DNA of 64,000 bases, taken from assembly GCA_017480345.1 (NCBI GenBank), contig JAFVAU010000014.1, forward strand, positions 48,962-112,961. The letters are read 5' to 3'. The position numbers and the translations under genes were made by a program. This document shows, in pieces, positions 8,315 through 16,825 of this stretch. The notes below the pieces were generated by a model. The model searched no databases. It was not told the DNA's origin and saw nothing but the letters and a program-made list of their open reading frames with translations. Numbering within the stretch: position 1 is the first letter of the stretch; each line of letters begins with the position of its first letter. This DNA comes from Bacteroidales bacterium. GTDB taxonomy: Bacteria; Bacteroidota; Bacteroidia; Bacteroidales; UBA932.

Positions 8315-9976
8315 CTACTTCTCCTCCGGAATGGCGAAGGTGACGCGGAAAATGGGCGGCCTCTGATCCTCATATCCGCACAGGATGGCGCGGTAGAAGC
8401 GGTCTTTGTCCAGTTCCGTATTCACCGTATAGCTCTGCTGGGACGACGCGGCCATCATCTGGGCCATCATCATATAGCTGTAGTAGTTGTTGTAACCGTA
8501 TCCACCGCCGTACATGCTGGAGCCGTAGCCATAGCCGCCGCCGTAGATGCTGTTGTAGTAGCTGGCATACATGAGGTTGCGGTAGTATTCGTTGTCCATG
8601 AGGGAGCCGCTGGCCTGCGCCACCTGCTCCGTAAAGATGGTGAGGAACCAGATGTCCGCGTTGGTGGCGGTGTCAAGGTCTTCCCGGGAGAGAAGCTCCT
8701 GCACGTGGTAGGTCACGTCCGGGGCATACATAAGGTTGGAGCGGTCTATGTTGCCCTGGTTTTCGGCACTGACGGAGGCGTCCGTAAGGCCGGCGAAGCT
8801 GGTAATGTACGTGCCATCTTCCGTTTGGGTCTTTGTCTGGATGGTGGGGCTCAGGACGGAGGGGTAGTACTTGAGCTGCGTGTAATCTTCCGGCATCTCG
8901 AAGGGGAATTCGATGGTGGCCTTTACGATAACGGCCTTGTCCGGGTCTCCTCCTTCTGCCAGTACGGCCAGGCGGGTGAGTTCCTGCAGCTCCTGGGCAC
9001 GGACCACGGGCTTGAGGCCGCCGCCGCCCTCCACGTAGATTTTGTCCGTTACAGCTCCGGGTATAGTGGACTGGGTGGTGCGGTTGAAGCAGTATTGGTA
9101 GAATTTGGTGTTGTTGTCAATATATTCCACCTCGTCGTAAAGTTCCGGCTCTCCGGGGTAAATGAGGAAGGTGGAGTCTTTCCGTTCGCCGTCCCATTCG
9201 CTGTTCACGACCAGTTTTCCCACATTGCTGTTGCGGACGTAATAGTTGTTGGACACCGAGAGGCTGGAGAAATGGAAGAGGTTGATGCGGCCGCCCAGGC
9301 CTTCCGGGACGTCCGTGGACAGGTAGATGCCGGGCATCATGTCCATCATCTCGTCATATTTGTCCAGATAAAGGTCTGCATTGGTTACGTCATGCCTTAT
9401 GTAGGTGGGGCCCAGATCTATGAGCATGTCCAGGTACCTGTCCGCGAATTCCTGCGTGAAGTTGAAGGAAAGGTTGGTGCCGCCGTTGTAGGCCACGGGA
9501 CCGTTGGTGATGAGTTGGTCCGAGTGGGCGATGTACTGCGTGTTCTGGGTGTTCTCGCCGGCCTCGGGAAGGGGGGCCAGCAGTTCCGTCACATAGATGT
9601 TCTGGATGATATGGGCCTGGGAATCGTCGGCGCAGGAGACGGTATCGGCCTCAAAGAATAGGGAGAAGCTCACCGCTCTGGGGTCTGTTCCCAGGTCTAT
9701 GGAGTCCAGCGCCGGAACCAGGGTGAAGGCGGCCTCGCGGGTGGTGAGGCCGAAGACTTCGTCCCGGATGGCGCCCAGGGCTATACGGGTGTCCGAATAA
9801 CCGGAGAGGGCGTCGGAGGATTTGAGCTGGATGTCTTCCAGCGGGAATTCTGCGGTATAGGTGTTGAAAATGAGGCTCTTGTCCACCAGGCCTTTTCCAA
9901 GGCTGTTGTCCACTTTTATACAGGCGGGAGCCGCAAGGACGGCCGCGAGTGCAAGGAACAGGAAGGATTTCTTCAT
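8315..9976 (-). CDS. DUF4270-type lipoprotein
   Basis: 553 residues. The signal peptide ends at Cys19 (APAC). The body is beta-rich, beginning VDNSLGKGLVDKS, and resembles the Bacteroidetes-only DUF4270 family, whose gene typically lies beside a one-domain glycogen-synthase-like gene, as here. Function is unknown; the protein is expected on the periplasmic or outer face of a lipid membrane. Residues about 466-505 are unusually rich in Tyr, Gly and Met (YGGGYGYGSSMYGGGYGYN) before the C-terminal domain. It overlaps the GT5 gene by 4 bases (ATGA), so both come from one transcript. Confidence 0.8.
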   Translation of the reverse strand: MKKSFLFLALAAVLAAPACIKVDNSLGKGLVDKSLIFNTYTAEFPLEDIQLKSSDALSGYSDTRIALGAIRDEVFGLTTREAAFTLVPALDSIDLGTDPRAVSFSLFFEADTVSCADDSQAHIIQNIYVTELLAPLPEAGENTQNTQYIAHSDQLITNGPVAYNGGTNLSFNFTQEFADRYLDMLIDLGPTYIRHDVTNADLYLDKYDEMMDMMPGIYLSTDVPEGLGGRINLFHFSSLSVSNNYYVRNSNVGKLVVNSEWDGERKDSTFLIYPGEPELYDEVEYIDNNTKFYQYCFNRTTQSTIPGAVTDKIYVEGGGGLKPVVRAQELQELTRLAVLAEGGDPDKAVIVKATIEFPFEMPEDYTQLKYYPSVLSPTIQTKTQTEDGTYITSFAGLTDASVSAENQGNIDRSNLMYAPDVTYHVQELLSREDLDTATNADIWFLTIFTEQVAQASGSLMDNEYYRNLMYASYYNSIYGGGYGYGSSMYGGGYGYNNYYSYMMMAQMMAASSQQSYTVNTELDKDRFYRAILCGYEDQRPPIFRVTFAIPEEK

Positions 9977-10800
9977 GCTAATAGCTTGTCGTAAAATGCG
10001 TTGTAGTTGTCCATGTAGCTTCCGTCGGAGAAGGATGCCTCGTCAAAGGGGAGGAGGGGAAGTCCCGTTCCCTGGACATGTTTCACCAATTCGGGGTCTA
10101 CATTGGGGGCGCCCAGGATGATGCCGTCGGAATACTGCGCTGCTAATTTTGCAAGTTCTATGCCGCCGGCCTCCGGCGTAAGGACGCTCACATCCTGAGG
10201 GCCGATATCTCCCAGCCGGATGGTCTGGGCGAAGCCTTCGGAGAGTTTTTCGGGTGTGCTGTCGTCGTAGAGGGAAAGCACCACTTTGGACTGGGTGAAG
10301 ATGGGGTCTTCGTTGTAGGCCTTCTTCAGGTAAAGGGGAAGCACATGGGAAATCCAGCCGCTGCAGTGGATGATATCGGGTGCCCAGCGCAGTTTTTTCA
10401 CCGTCTCCAGGACACCGCGGGCAAAGAAGATGGCGCGTTCCCCGTTATCGGCAAAAAATTGTCCGTCCTCGTCCCGGTCTATCTGCTTGCGGCGGAAATA
10501 ATCCTCGTTGTCAATGAAATAGACCTGGATACGGGCGGCCGATATGGACGCCACCTTGATCACGAGAGGGCGGTCCACATCGGAGATGATGATGTTCATT
10601 CCGGAGAGGCGGATAACCTCATGGAGCTGGTTCTTCCGTTCGTTGATGCAGCCATAGCGGGGCATGAAGGCTCGGATTTCCTTCTTCCTTTCCTGGATTC
10701 CCTGGGGGAGCTCTCGGCACACCCGGGCCATCCGGGTTTCCGGAAGGTAGGGGCACATCTGGGCATTGACAAACAGAATCTTCTTGGCGGAATCTCCCAT
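9973..10800 (-). CDS. Glycogen/starch synthase-like protein, catalytic N-terminal domain only (GT5)
   Basis: 275 residues that align with only the first Rossmann domain of glycogen synthase: KKILFVNAQMCPYLPETRMARVC at the N-terminus takes the place of the KVLFVxxE/PxxKTGGLA start, and APDIIHCSGWISHVLPLYLK corresponds to the DIVHxHDWHxALxP motif. The second domain, which holds most of the ADP-glucose site, is missing. This short form is typical of Bacteroidetes, so it is not a local truncation. The first-domain lysine context (KTGG) is replaced by ETRM, so synthase activity is doubtful. It is the first gene of an operon with the DUF4270 lipoprotein. Confidence 0.8.
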   Translation of the reverse strand: MGDSAKKILFVNAQMCPYLPETRMARVCRELPQGIQERKKEIRAFMPRYGCINERKNQLHEVIRLSGMNIIISDVDRPLVIKVASISAARIQVYFIDNEDYFRRKQIDRDEDGQFFADNGERAIFFARGVLETVKKLRWAPDIIHCSGWISHVLPLYLKKAYNEDPIFTQSKVVLSLYDDSTPEKLSEGFAQTIRLGDIGPQDVSVLTPEAGGIELAKLAAQYSDGIILGAPNVDPELVKHVQGTGLPLLPFDEASFSDGSYMDNYNAFYDKLLA

Positions 10801-10819
10801 AATACTATTATTTAACCCA

Positions 10820-10827
10820 CAAAGTTA
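10820..10827 (-). promoter_or_regulatory. Minus-strand -7 element for the GT5/DUF4270 operon
   Basis: On the minus strand this reads TAACTTTG, a perfect -7 box, 19 bases ahead of the GT5 ATG. The -33 half is weak. It lies within 10 bases of the ftsX -33 box, so the two divergent promoters overlap. Confidence 0.55.
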
Positions 10828-10836
10828 CTAAAAATT

Positions 10837-10867
10837 TTTGAGTTTTTCGGCGGTTTGCGTAACTTTG
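10837..10867 (+). promoter_or_regulatory. Promoter for the ftsX operon, very close to the start codon
   Basis: TTTG (10837-10840) and TAACTTTG (10860-10867) are exactly 19 bases apart. Only 7 bases separate the -7 box from the ATG at 10875, so the mRNA would have almost no leader if that start is used. Confidence 0.75.
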
Positions 10868-10874
10868 AACCCAA

Positions 10875-11747
10875 ATGAAGAATTCAACCATGCGCCGCAG
10901 GCTCATCAGTGCCTGGATTTCTACGGTCATCAGCCTGTCCCTGGTCCTGCTTCTGGTGGGAGTGGGAACCCTTCTGGTCATCAATGCCCGGGAGGTGGGA
11001 GACTATTTCAAGGAGAACCTCCAGGTCAACGTCCTCCTGAAGGAGCAGGTGACGGAGGAGGAGGCGCTCCGCTATGAATCCAAGGTGGCTGCCACTCCCG
11101 GCGTAAGGGCTACGCACTACATTTCCCGCGAGCAGGGAAAGGAGGAGATGACCCGTCTGCTGGGAAAGGACTTCCTGAGTGTCTTTGAGCAGGCTCCCAT
11201 CCCCATCTCCATAGACGTGAACCTGGAGGCGCCCTATGTCCAGGCCGACAGCCTGCAGCTGATAAAGGCGCAGCTCGCGGAATCTCCCCTGGTGGACGAG
11301 GTGGTGTATCAGACCTCCCTGGTGGACGCACTCAACGAGAACCTCCAGAAGATTTCCCTTGCGCTGTCCCTCATGGTGGCCGTGCTGCTCTTCATTTCTT
11401 TCGTCCTCATCGGCAACACCGTCCGGCTGGACCTTTTCAACCGCCGCTTCAGCATCCATACCATGCATCTGGTGGGTGCCACGCGTGCCTATATCCGTCG
11501 GCCCTTCGTAGGTAGGGCGGCCCTGCAGGGCCTGTTTGCCGCCCTCATCGCCATCCTGCTGCTGGTGGGCGGCCTGTACGTGCTCCGGGAGCAGTTTGCC
11601 CAGCTTTTCAAGATTTTCACCTTAGACAGTCTCCTGTATACCATGGCCGTCATGATTCTGGTGGGCCTCACGGTCTCCACCTTCAGCACCTTCCTGGTGG
11701 TGAACCGGCTGGTGGGATACAACAGAGACCAGTTATACGCATATTAG
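10875..11747 (+). CDS. ftsX: Cell-division protein FtsX (permease-like)
   Basis: 290 residues with the FtsX plan: one N-terminal membrane segment (residues about 15-37), an extracytoplasmic domain of about 130 residues (VNVLLKEQVTEEEAL onward), then three membrane segments with the family motif FNRRFSIHTMHLVGAT after the second. FtsX works with the ATPase FtsE to activate peptidoglycan hydrolases at the division site; no ftsE lies in this window. A second ATG (10890) gives MRRRLISAW and may be the real start given the very short leader. Next genes: DUF3098 and uppP, the common Bacteroidetes order. Confidence 0.9.
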   Translation: MKNSTMRRRLISAWISTVISLSLVLLLVGVGTLLVINAREVGDYFKENLQVNVLLKEQVTEEEALRYESKVAATPGVRATHYISREQGKEEMTRLLGKDFLSVFEQAPIPISIDVNLEAPYVQADSLQLIKAQLAESPLVDEVVYQTSLVDALNENLQKISLALSLMVAVLLFISFVLIGNTVRLDLFNRRFSIHTMHLVGATRAYIRRPFVGRAALQGLFAALIAILLLVGGLYVLREQFAQLFKIFTLDSLLYTMAVMILVGLTVSTFSTFLVVNRLVGYNRDQLYAY

Positions 11748-11748
11748 T

Positions 11749-12000
11749 ATGGCAAAAAAGACAGATACTCCGGACAAGTCCGGCAAGATGGCCGTCACGG
11801 CCAAGGGTTTACGCTTCATGATAGCGGGCCTGGCGGTTATGGCCGCCGGTTTCCTCCTTTTGAGCGGCGGCGGCTCCGAAGACCCTCAGGTGTTCAACTA
11901 CGCCATGTTTGATTTCCGCCGCCTGGTGGCCGCCCCCATCGTCATCATCGCGGGCATCGTGCTGGAAGTGGTGGCCATCATGGGTAAATTCAAAGCGTAA
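11749..12000 (+). CDS. DUF3098 small membrane protein
   Basis: 83 residues with two hydrophobic segments joined by a short loop (SGGGSEDPQVFNYAMFDFRR) and a basic N-terminal tail (MAKKTDTPDKSGK). The pattern and the position between ftsX and uppP match the Bacteroidetes family DUF3098, whose role is unknown. It begins 1 base after the ftsX stop and ends 5 bases before uppP, so it is translated from the same message. Confidence 0.85.
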   Translation: MAKKTDTPDKSGKMAVTAKGLRFMIAGLAVMAAGFLLLSGGGSEDPQVFNYAMFDFRRLVAAPIVIIAGIVLEVVAIMGKFKA

Positions 12001-12005
12001 CGGTT

Positions 12006-12821
12006 ATGGAATGGTGGCAGGCGATTCTTTTAGGAATTGTTCAGGGACTCACCGAGTTCCTGCCGGTGTCCAGTTCGGGACATCTGATGATTTTCAAAGA
12101 ACTTTTAGGGGCCGATGCAGAGGGCTTCCTGGATTTCACCGTCACGGTGCATCTGGCCACGGTGGTGGCCACTATCGTGGTGTTCTGGAATGCCATCTGG
12201 ACGCTTCTGAAGGGCTTTTTCAAGTTCAAGTACAACGATGAGACAGACTATGTCTGCAAGATCCTGGTCTCCCTTATACCGGTGGCCCTGGTGGGTTTCC
12301 TCCTCAAGGACCAGGTGAACGCCCTCTTCGGGGAATCCCTTACCCTGGTGGGCGTGGGACTGGTTATCACCGCCGGTCTCCTCTTTTTCTCCGACAATGC
12401 CGGCCGATGGCTGAAGCCTTCCCGCACGCAGGCCCGTAACGGCATCTCCTACTGGCAGGCATTCGTGGTGGGCATCGCCCAGGCCTTTGCCGTGATGCCG
12501 GGCGTCTCCCGCAGCGGCAGCACCATCGCCACGGGCCTCATTACCGGCGTGAAGCGGGAAAACATGGCCCAGTTCTCCTTCCTGATGGTTTTGATTCCCA
12601 TCATCGGCGAGCAGTCGCTGGACCTGCTCAAGGTGGCCATGGGAAATGAGACTTTCGGCGGCGGAGTGGGCCCCCTGGCGCTTTGTCTGGGCTTTGTGGC
12701 GGCGTTCATCAGCGGCCTTTTCGCCTGCCGCTGGATGGTTTCCATCGTCAAGAAGGCCAAGCTGAGCTGGTTCGCCCTCTACTGTCTGGTGGTCGCCCTC
12801 CTTATCTTTGTGCTGGCATAA
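12006..12821 (+). CDS. uppP: Undecaprenyl-diphosphatase
   Basis: 271 residues, eight or so membrane segments. Both active-site regions are intact: GIVQGLTEFLPVSSSGHL near the N-terminus (Glu-rich motif and serine cluster) and PGVSRSGSTIATGL (about residues 163-176). The enzyme removes a phosphate from undecaprenyl diphosphate so that the lipid carrier for peptidoglycan and surface polysaccharides can be reused; this family (BacA) also gives bacitracin tolerance. Its stop is followed at once by the GTG of the next gene. Confidence 0.96.
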   Translation: MEWWQAILLGIVQGLTEFLPVSSSGHLMIFKELLGADAEGFLDFTVTVHLATVVATIVVFWNAIWTLLKGFFKFKYNDETDYVCKILVSLIPVALVGFLLKDQVNALFGESLTLVGVGLVITAGLLFFSDNAGRWLKPSRTQARNGISYWQAFVVGIAQAFAVMPGVSRSGSTIATGLITGVKRENMAQFSFLMVLIPIIGEQSLDLLKVAMGNETFGGGVGPLALCLGFVAAFISGLFACRWMVSIVKKAKLSWFALYCLVVALLIFVLA

Positions 12822-13559
12822 GTGTCCAAGACATTGACATATTTTGTCTCCGACGTGCATCTGGGTCTTCAAGTAGGGGATCCGGCGGCGCGTGAGAAAG
12901 CCTTTGTCTCCTTCCTTGATGGCATAGATCCGGAAAAGACGGCTTCGCTGTACCTTCTGGGAGACATCTGGGATTTCTGGTACGAGTACCGGTATGTGGT
13001 TCCCAAGGGCTACGTGAGGGTTTTCGGCGCCCTGGCAGACCTTATGGACAAGGGCGTCAAGCTGTTCTTTTTCCCGGGCAACCACGACATCTGGACCTAC
13101 CGCTATTTCGAAGAACTGGGAATGGTGAAACTGAGTCAGCCCTATGTGACCCGTATCGGCACCAAAACCTTCTGCCTGGGCCATGGAGACGGCCTGGGCC
13201 CCGGAAACTACCGTTATAAGTTCATCAAGGCCGTCTTTCACTGCCGCTTCCTGCAGGTGCTTTTCTCCTCCCTCCATCCCTGGATAGCCTTCCGCCTGGG
13301 CAATGGCTGGAGCCGCCGTTCCCGCGAGGGGAAGCCCATTTCCTATACCTTCAAGGGGGCCGATGAGCCCCTCTACCGCTATTGCCGGGACTTCCGGAAA
13401 CACCAGGCGGTGGACTTTTTCATCTTCGGCCATTACCACAGCCGCGTGGACATGCCCGTGGGGCAGGCCCGCCTGCTGATGCTGGGAGACTGGATGACCG
13501 CTCCCAACTGGATGGTGTTTGATTCGGAACAGGGGAGCCTGTCGGCCTATTCCAGATAG
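12822..13559 (+). CDS. lpxH: UDP-2,3-diacylglucosamine diphosphatase (LpxH-like metallophosphatase)
   Basis: 245 residues with all calcineurin-type metal motifs: SDVHLG (Asp11, His13), GDIWDFW, GNHD, GHGD and a final GHYHSR. The GDIWDFW and HGD/GHYH arrangement is that of LpxH, which makes lipid X from UDP-2,3-diacylglucosamine in lipid A synthesis on the inner face of the membrane. The start is GTG at 12822, directly after the uppP TAA, suggesting coupling. The last 13 bases overlap the converging DUF4294 gene. Other metallophosphatases of this superfamily remain possible. Confidence 0.8.
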   Translation: MSKTLTYFVSDVHLGLQVGDPAAREKAFVSFLDGIDPEKTASLYLLGDIWDFWYEYRYVVPKGYVRVFGALADLMDKGVKLFFFPGNHDIWTYRYFEELGMVKLSQPYVTRIGTKTFCLGHGDGLGPGNYRYKFIKAVFHCRFLQVLFSSLHPWIAFRLGNGWSRRSREGKPISYTFKGADEPLYRYCRDFRKHQAVDFFIFGHYHSRVDMPVGQARLLMLGDWMTAPNWMVFDSEQGSLSAYSR

Positions 13560-14293
13560 GATTCCGGAACTTCCACCTTGGGCGGGTCTTCCCAGAAAAT
13601 GGACCAGTAGAGCGCCGGGAACTCCCCGGCGTTCCATATCTGTACCAGTTCCTCTATGGTAGCATCGGCCCCGGTGGGGTCGTAGGCGGTCTTGAGGCTG
13701 TTGTCGAACAGGTGGGCGACGCCTTCCCAGAAACCGGCGGCCATGCGGTTCTTGTAGTCCTTGATGATGGTGTAGGGGGGAAGCCCGGTTTCCCGGTTGA
13801 TAAGCTTCAGGAGGAGGGCCCCCTGCTGGATGCTCATGTTCCGCAGGGGCTTTTCAAAATCCCGGAAAATCTGTTTCTGGATGGCGTCTATGTATCTTTC
13901 TTTCCGGAGTCCCCGGTAATGCTCTGCATTGAGGGTGCTGTCCACCTGTTTAATCAGGTGCCCGGACGCCTGCGCGTACGGGTACACGCGGGCGAAGCGC
14001 CAGACCAGCTTGTAATAGGCCCTCCACTGCTTCTCGCTGCGGGCTTTTCCCCGGCCGATGATGTAGATGGGCGGGAGTTTGTCCAGGTAGGTGGTGTCTC
14101 CGTTCTCCACCTGCATGCGGAGGTAGCCCCGGGCACCTTCGATGCCGTCGGCCTGAACCTGGCGGCGGGCCATCTCGGCCTGTCTTTCGCGGGCCCTGTC
14201 CATGGCGCGGCGGATGTGGTTCTGCGCACCTGCCCCCAAGGGGAGCAGGATCAGCAGGGCCGATGCAAGGATGATATGCCGGAGGCTTTTCAT
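13547..14293 (-). CDS. DUF4294 secreted protein
   Basis: The ATG at 14293 gives 248 residues with a signal peptide (MKSLRHIILASALLILLPL, cut after GAGAQ). A longer open frame exists upstream but would remove the signal from the N-terminus and run across the promoter. The mature part has a basic, helical start (RRAMDRARERQAEMARRQ) and then the conserved DUF4294-like block LPPIYIIGRGKARSEKQWRAYYKL (first 20 residues seen) with many Tyr, Arg and Lys. The family is confined to Bacteroidetes and has no known function. Confidence 0.8.
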   Translation of the reverse strand: MKSLRHIILASALLILLPLGAGAQNHIRRAMDRARERQAEMARRQVQADGIEGARGYLRMQVENGDTTYLDKLPPIYIIGRGKARSEKQWRAYYKLVWRFARVYPYAQASGHLIKQVDSTLNAEHYRGLRKERYIDAIQKQIFRDFEKPLRNMSIQQGALLLKLINRETGLPPYTIIKDYKNRMAAGFWEGVAHLFDNSLKTAYDPTGADATIEELVQIWNAGEFPALYWSIFWEDPPKVEVPESYLE

Positions 14294-14298
14294 GAGCG

Positions 14299-14330
14299 CA
14301 AAGGTAATTACTTGCAAAATATTTACCAAA
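14299..14330 (-). promoter_or_regulatory. Minus-strand promoter of the DUF4294 gene, adjoining its ATG
   Basis: On the minus strand TTTG (14330-14327) and TACCTTTG (14306-14299) are 20 bases apart. The -7 box ends 5 bases before the ATG at 14293, so the transcript should be leaderless or nearly so. Confidence 0.75.
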
Positions 14331-14331
14331 C

Positions 14332-14359
14332 AGATTTTTCGCTTCGCTCTGAATGACAG
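14332..14359. repeat. Possible dispersed repeat (TTCGCTTCGCTCTGAATGAC type)
   Basis: The segment contains TTCGCTTCGCTCTGAATGAC, which resembles a short intergenic repeat I know from many bacterial genomes (GAAGCGAAG/AATGAC type). Only one copy occurs in this window, so its status as a repeat is inferred from memory. The rest of the 315-base gap between the DUF4294 gene and rplP is AT-rich and holds the two promoters listed. Confidence 0.35.
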
Positions 14360-14489
14360 AAGAGGGGGCGTCAGCTTTGGTCGAAAATGAGCGGAAGTTT
14401 TTTTGAACAATATTCGTAAGTTGCTCATTTTCCAGATAGTTAAGTGTCAAAACTCGCGGTCGAAAATGTTTAAAAATCGTGCAAAAATA

Positions 14490-14520
14490 TTTGGCGAATC
14501 AGATTTTTTTTGTAACTTTG
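14490..14520 (+). promoter_or_regulatory. Promoter for the rplP-rplQ segment
   Basis: TTTG (14490-14493) and TAACTTTG (14513-14520) with exactly 19 bases between them give a near-ideal Bacteroidetes promoter. The leader to rplP is about 85 bases and contains the short inverted repeat AACATTACAGCAATGTT. Its presence shows that rplP starts its own transcript here. Confidence 0.85.
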
Positions 14521-14608
14521 CAATCCCAAAATTGGAGCAAAATGCACCCAACCAGCTGAGTTTCAATGAGTTAGGGATTAAAAAGGAAATTTTAAAAACA
14601 TTACAGCA

Positions 14609-15031
14609 ATGTTACAGCCTAAAAGAACAAAATTCAGAAGGGAACAGAAGAACCGCATGAAGGGCAATTCCGGAAGAGGAAACCAGCTCGCATTCGGCTC
14701 CTTCGGCCTCAAGAACCTTGAGAATTGCTGGCTCACTGCCCAGCAAATCGAGGCTGCCCGTCAGGCCATCTCCCGTCGCATGAACCGTGAAGGTCAGATC
14801 TGGATCCGTGTTTTCCCTGTGAAGCCGTTCACCGCCAAGCCTCTGGATACCCGTATGGGTAAAGGTAAGGGTGACCCTCAGGGCTTCGTAGCTCCCATCA
14901 CTCCCGGCCGTATCCTCTTCGAGGCAGAGGGCGTATCCCTCGCCACCGCCAAAGAGGCTATGCGTCTTGCCGCCAACAAGCTTCCCGTCGCCACCAAGTT
15001 CGTGGTTCGCAGGGACTATGTAGAAGAATAA
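14609..15031 (+). CDS. rplP: Large ribosomal subunit protein L16 (uL16)
   Basis: 140 residues starting [19 protein letters not shown], as in L16, with [20 protein letters not shown] and [21 protein letters not shown] matching family blocks. L16 helps position tRNA at the A site. Normally it follows rpsC; here it opens a new transcription unit. Confidence 0.97.
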   Translation: MLQPKRTKFRREQKNRMKGNSGRGNQLAFGSFGLKNLENCWLTAQQIEAARQAISRRMNREGQIWIRVFPVKPFTAKPLDTRMGKGKGDPQGFVAPITPGRILFEAEGVSLATAKEAMRLAANKLPVATKFVVRRDYVEE

Positions 15032-15049
15032 TCATTGGAGGAGAAGAAA

Positions 15050-15247
15050 ATGAAAGTATCCGAAGTACGTGAGATGTCCGTCGCAGATCTTCGCGACCGC
15101 ATCGACCTCGAGAAAAACAACCTCGACACCATGAAGCTCAATCATGCGATCTCTCCCCTGGAGGACACCTCCAAGATCCGCAAGACCCGTCAGGATATCG
15201 CTCGCATGATCACCATCCTGGCCGAGAAAGAGAAACAGCAGAACTAA
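15050..15247 (+). CDS. rpmC: Large ribosomal subunit protein L29 (uL29)
   Basis: 65 residues, two long helices (MKVSEVREMSVADLRDRI and the SKIRKTRQDIARMITIL block). The ATG at 15050 is chosen over an in-frame TTG 15 bases upstream because GGAGGAG (15037-15043) sits 6 bases before it and because the family starts at this methionine. L29 lies next to L23 at the tunnel exit. Confidence 0.95.
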   Translation: MKVSEVREMSVADLRDRIDLEKNNLDTMKLNHAISPLEDTSKIRKTRQDIARMITILAEKEKQQN

Positions 15248-15262
15248 ACCAAGCATCGACCT

Positions 15263-15517
15263 ATGGAAAGAAATCTTCGTAAAGAAAGAGTGGGCATCGT
15301 GGTTTCCAATAAAATGGACAAGACCATCGTTGTTTCTGTAGAAACCCACGAGAAGCACCCCATTTACGGCAAGTTCGTAAAGAAGACCACCAAGTTCGTT
15401 GCCGAGGACGCCAACAACGAATGCTCCGAGGGCGACACCGTCCGCATCATGGAGACCCGTCCCCTGAGCAAGACCAAGAAGTGGAGATTAGTTGAAATCG
15501 TAGAAAAAGTCAAGTAA
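15263..15517 (+). CDS. rpsQ: Small ribosomal subunit protein S17 (uS17)
   Basis: 84 residues with the OB-fold features [20 protein letters not shown] and [18 protein letters not shown], then [17 protein letters not shown] at the end. S17 is a primary 16S rRNA-binding protein. It lies 15 bases after rpmC and 2 bases before rplN. Confidence 0.97.
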   Translation: MERNLRKERVGIVVSNKMDKTIVVSVETHEKHPIYGKFVKKTTKFVAEDANNECSEGDTVRIMETRPLSKTKKWRLVEIVEKVK

Positions 15518-15519
15518 TT

Positions 15520-15885
15520 ATGATACAGCAGGAATCACGTTTAACGGTTGCTGACAACAGCGGTGCAAAGGAAGTCCTCTGCATCCGTGTGCTGGGTGGT
15601 ACCCGCCACCGTTACGCAACCATCGGCGAGACCATCGTCGTGACTGTCAAGAGTGCCATCCCCGGTGGAGACATCAAGAAGGGCACCGTTACCAAGGCTG
15701 TGGTGGTCCGCACCAAGAAGGAAATCCGTCGTCCGGACGGTTCCTATATCCGTTTCGATGAAAATGCATGCGTTCTGCTGAACGGCGCCGGCGAACTCCG
15801 CGGCACCCGTATCTTCGGCCCTGTGGCCCGCGAACTCCGCGAGAACTACATGAAAATTGTTTCCCTGGCCCCCGAAGTCCTTTAA
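15520..15885 (+). CDS. rplN: Large ribosomal subunit protein L14 (uL14)
   Basis: 121 residues, starting [20 protein letters not shown], with [19 protein letters not shown] and [14 protein letters not shown] in order, all typical of L14. L14 forms an intersubunit bridge and part of the EF-G/EF-Tu landing site. Confidence 0.98.
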   Translation: MIQQESRLTVADNSGAKEVLCIRVLGGTRHRYATIGETIVVTVKSAIPGGDIKKGTVTKAVVVRTKKEIRRPDGSYIRFDENACVLLNGAGELRGTRIFGPVARELRENYMKIVSLAPEVL

Positions 15886-15898
15886 AGCGTAGAGAGTT

Positions 15899-16213
15899 AT
15901 GAAAAAGTTCAACATCAAGAAAGGCGATACCGTGTATGTGAATGCCGGTAACGACAAGGGAAAGACCGGAAAGGTCCTCGAGGTTCTGCGCGAGAAGGAT
16001 CGCGTGATCGTAGAGGGTGTGAACATGGTGTCCAAGCACACCAAACCCAACCCCAAGAACCCCCAGGGCGGTATTGTAAAACAGGAAGCCGGAATCCACA
16101 TCTCCAATGTGAACCTGATGGACGCCAACGGCAAGGCCACCAGGGTTGCCCACAAAGAGGTGGACGGAAAGAAGGTCCGCATCGCTAAAACAACCGGAGA
16201 GGAGATCAAGTAA
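15899..16213 (+). CDS. rplX: Large ribosomal subunit protein L24 (uL24)
   Basis: 104 residues. The KOW motif ([20 protein letters not shown]) and the [18 protein letters not shown] block identify L24, an assembly initiator of the 50S subunit. It is 13 bases from rplN and 2 bases from rplE. Confidence 0.97.
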   Translation: MKKFNIKKGDTVYVNAGNDKGKTGKVLEVLREKDRVIVEGVNMVSKHTKPNPKNPQGGIVKQEAGIHISNVNLMDANGKATRVAHKEVDGKKVRIAKTTGEEIK

Positions 16214-16215
16214 TT

Positions 16216-16815
16216 ATGGCAAAGAAAGCAGCAAAACCCGTAGAAGCCCAGGCGCTTCCTACCGGATACACCCCGGACCTGAAGAAGGTTTACAAAGAGG
16301 AGATTGTTCCTGCTCTCATGAAGCAGTTCTCCTACACCACCGTGATGCAGGTTCCCAAGCTCGTTAAGATTACCCTCAACGAGGGTGTGGGTGACGCCAC
16401 CCAGGACAAGAAGATGGTCGAGGAGGCCGCTGAGGAACTCTCCATCATCGCCGGTCAGAAGGCTGTCATCACCAACTCCCGCAAGGATATTTCCAACTTC
16501 AAACTCCGTAAGGGCATGCCCATCGGCGCAAAGGTCACCCTCCGCGACGTCCGCATGTACGAGTTCCTGGAGCGTCTGATCCGTGTGGCTCTGCCCCGTA
16601 TCCGCGACTTCAACGGTATCTCCGAGAAGATGGACGGACAGGGTAACTACACCCTCGGTATCAAGGAGCAGATCATCTTCCCTGAAATCGAGATTGACAA
16701 GAACCCCCGCATCCACGGTGTGGAAATCACCTTCGTTACCACCGCCAAGACTGACGAAGAGGCTCACGCCCTCCTGAAAGCCTTCGGCCTTCCTTTCAAG
16801 AAACACAATAACTAA
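16216..16815 (+). CDS. rplE: Large ribosomal subunit protein L5 (uL5)
   Basis: 199 residues. Core L5 blocks are present ([51 protein letters not shown]). A lead of about 20 residues ([20 protein letters not shown]) precedes the usual start. L5 binds 5S rRNA and contacts the P-site tRNA. The gene is followed by rpsN after 10 bases. Confidence 0.97.
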   Translation: MAKKAAKPVEAQALPTGYTPDLKKVYKEEIVPALMKQFSYTTVMQVPKLVKITLNEGVGDATQDKKMVEEAAEELSIIAGQKAVITNSRKDISNFKLRKGMPIGAKVTLRDVRMYEFLERLIRVALPRIRDFNGISEKMDGQGNYTLGIKEQIIFPEIEIDKNPRIHGVEITFVTTAKTDEEAHALLKAFGLPFKKHNN

Positions 16816-16825
16816 GAATAGTAGC

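Noticed and set aside
8470-8600. Y/G-rich part of the DUF4270 protein as a separate element
   Set aside because: It is in frame with the rest of the protein, and the repeat is short and degenerate; recorded as a feature of that gene only.
12105-13637. 510-codon minus-strand frame
   Set aside because: Antisense to uppP and lpxH; rich in His, Gly and Gln as typical for antisense translation.
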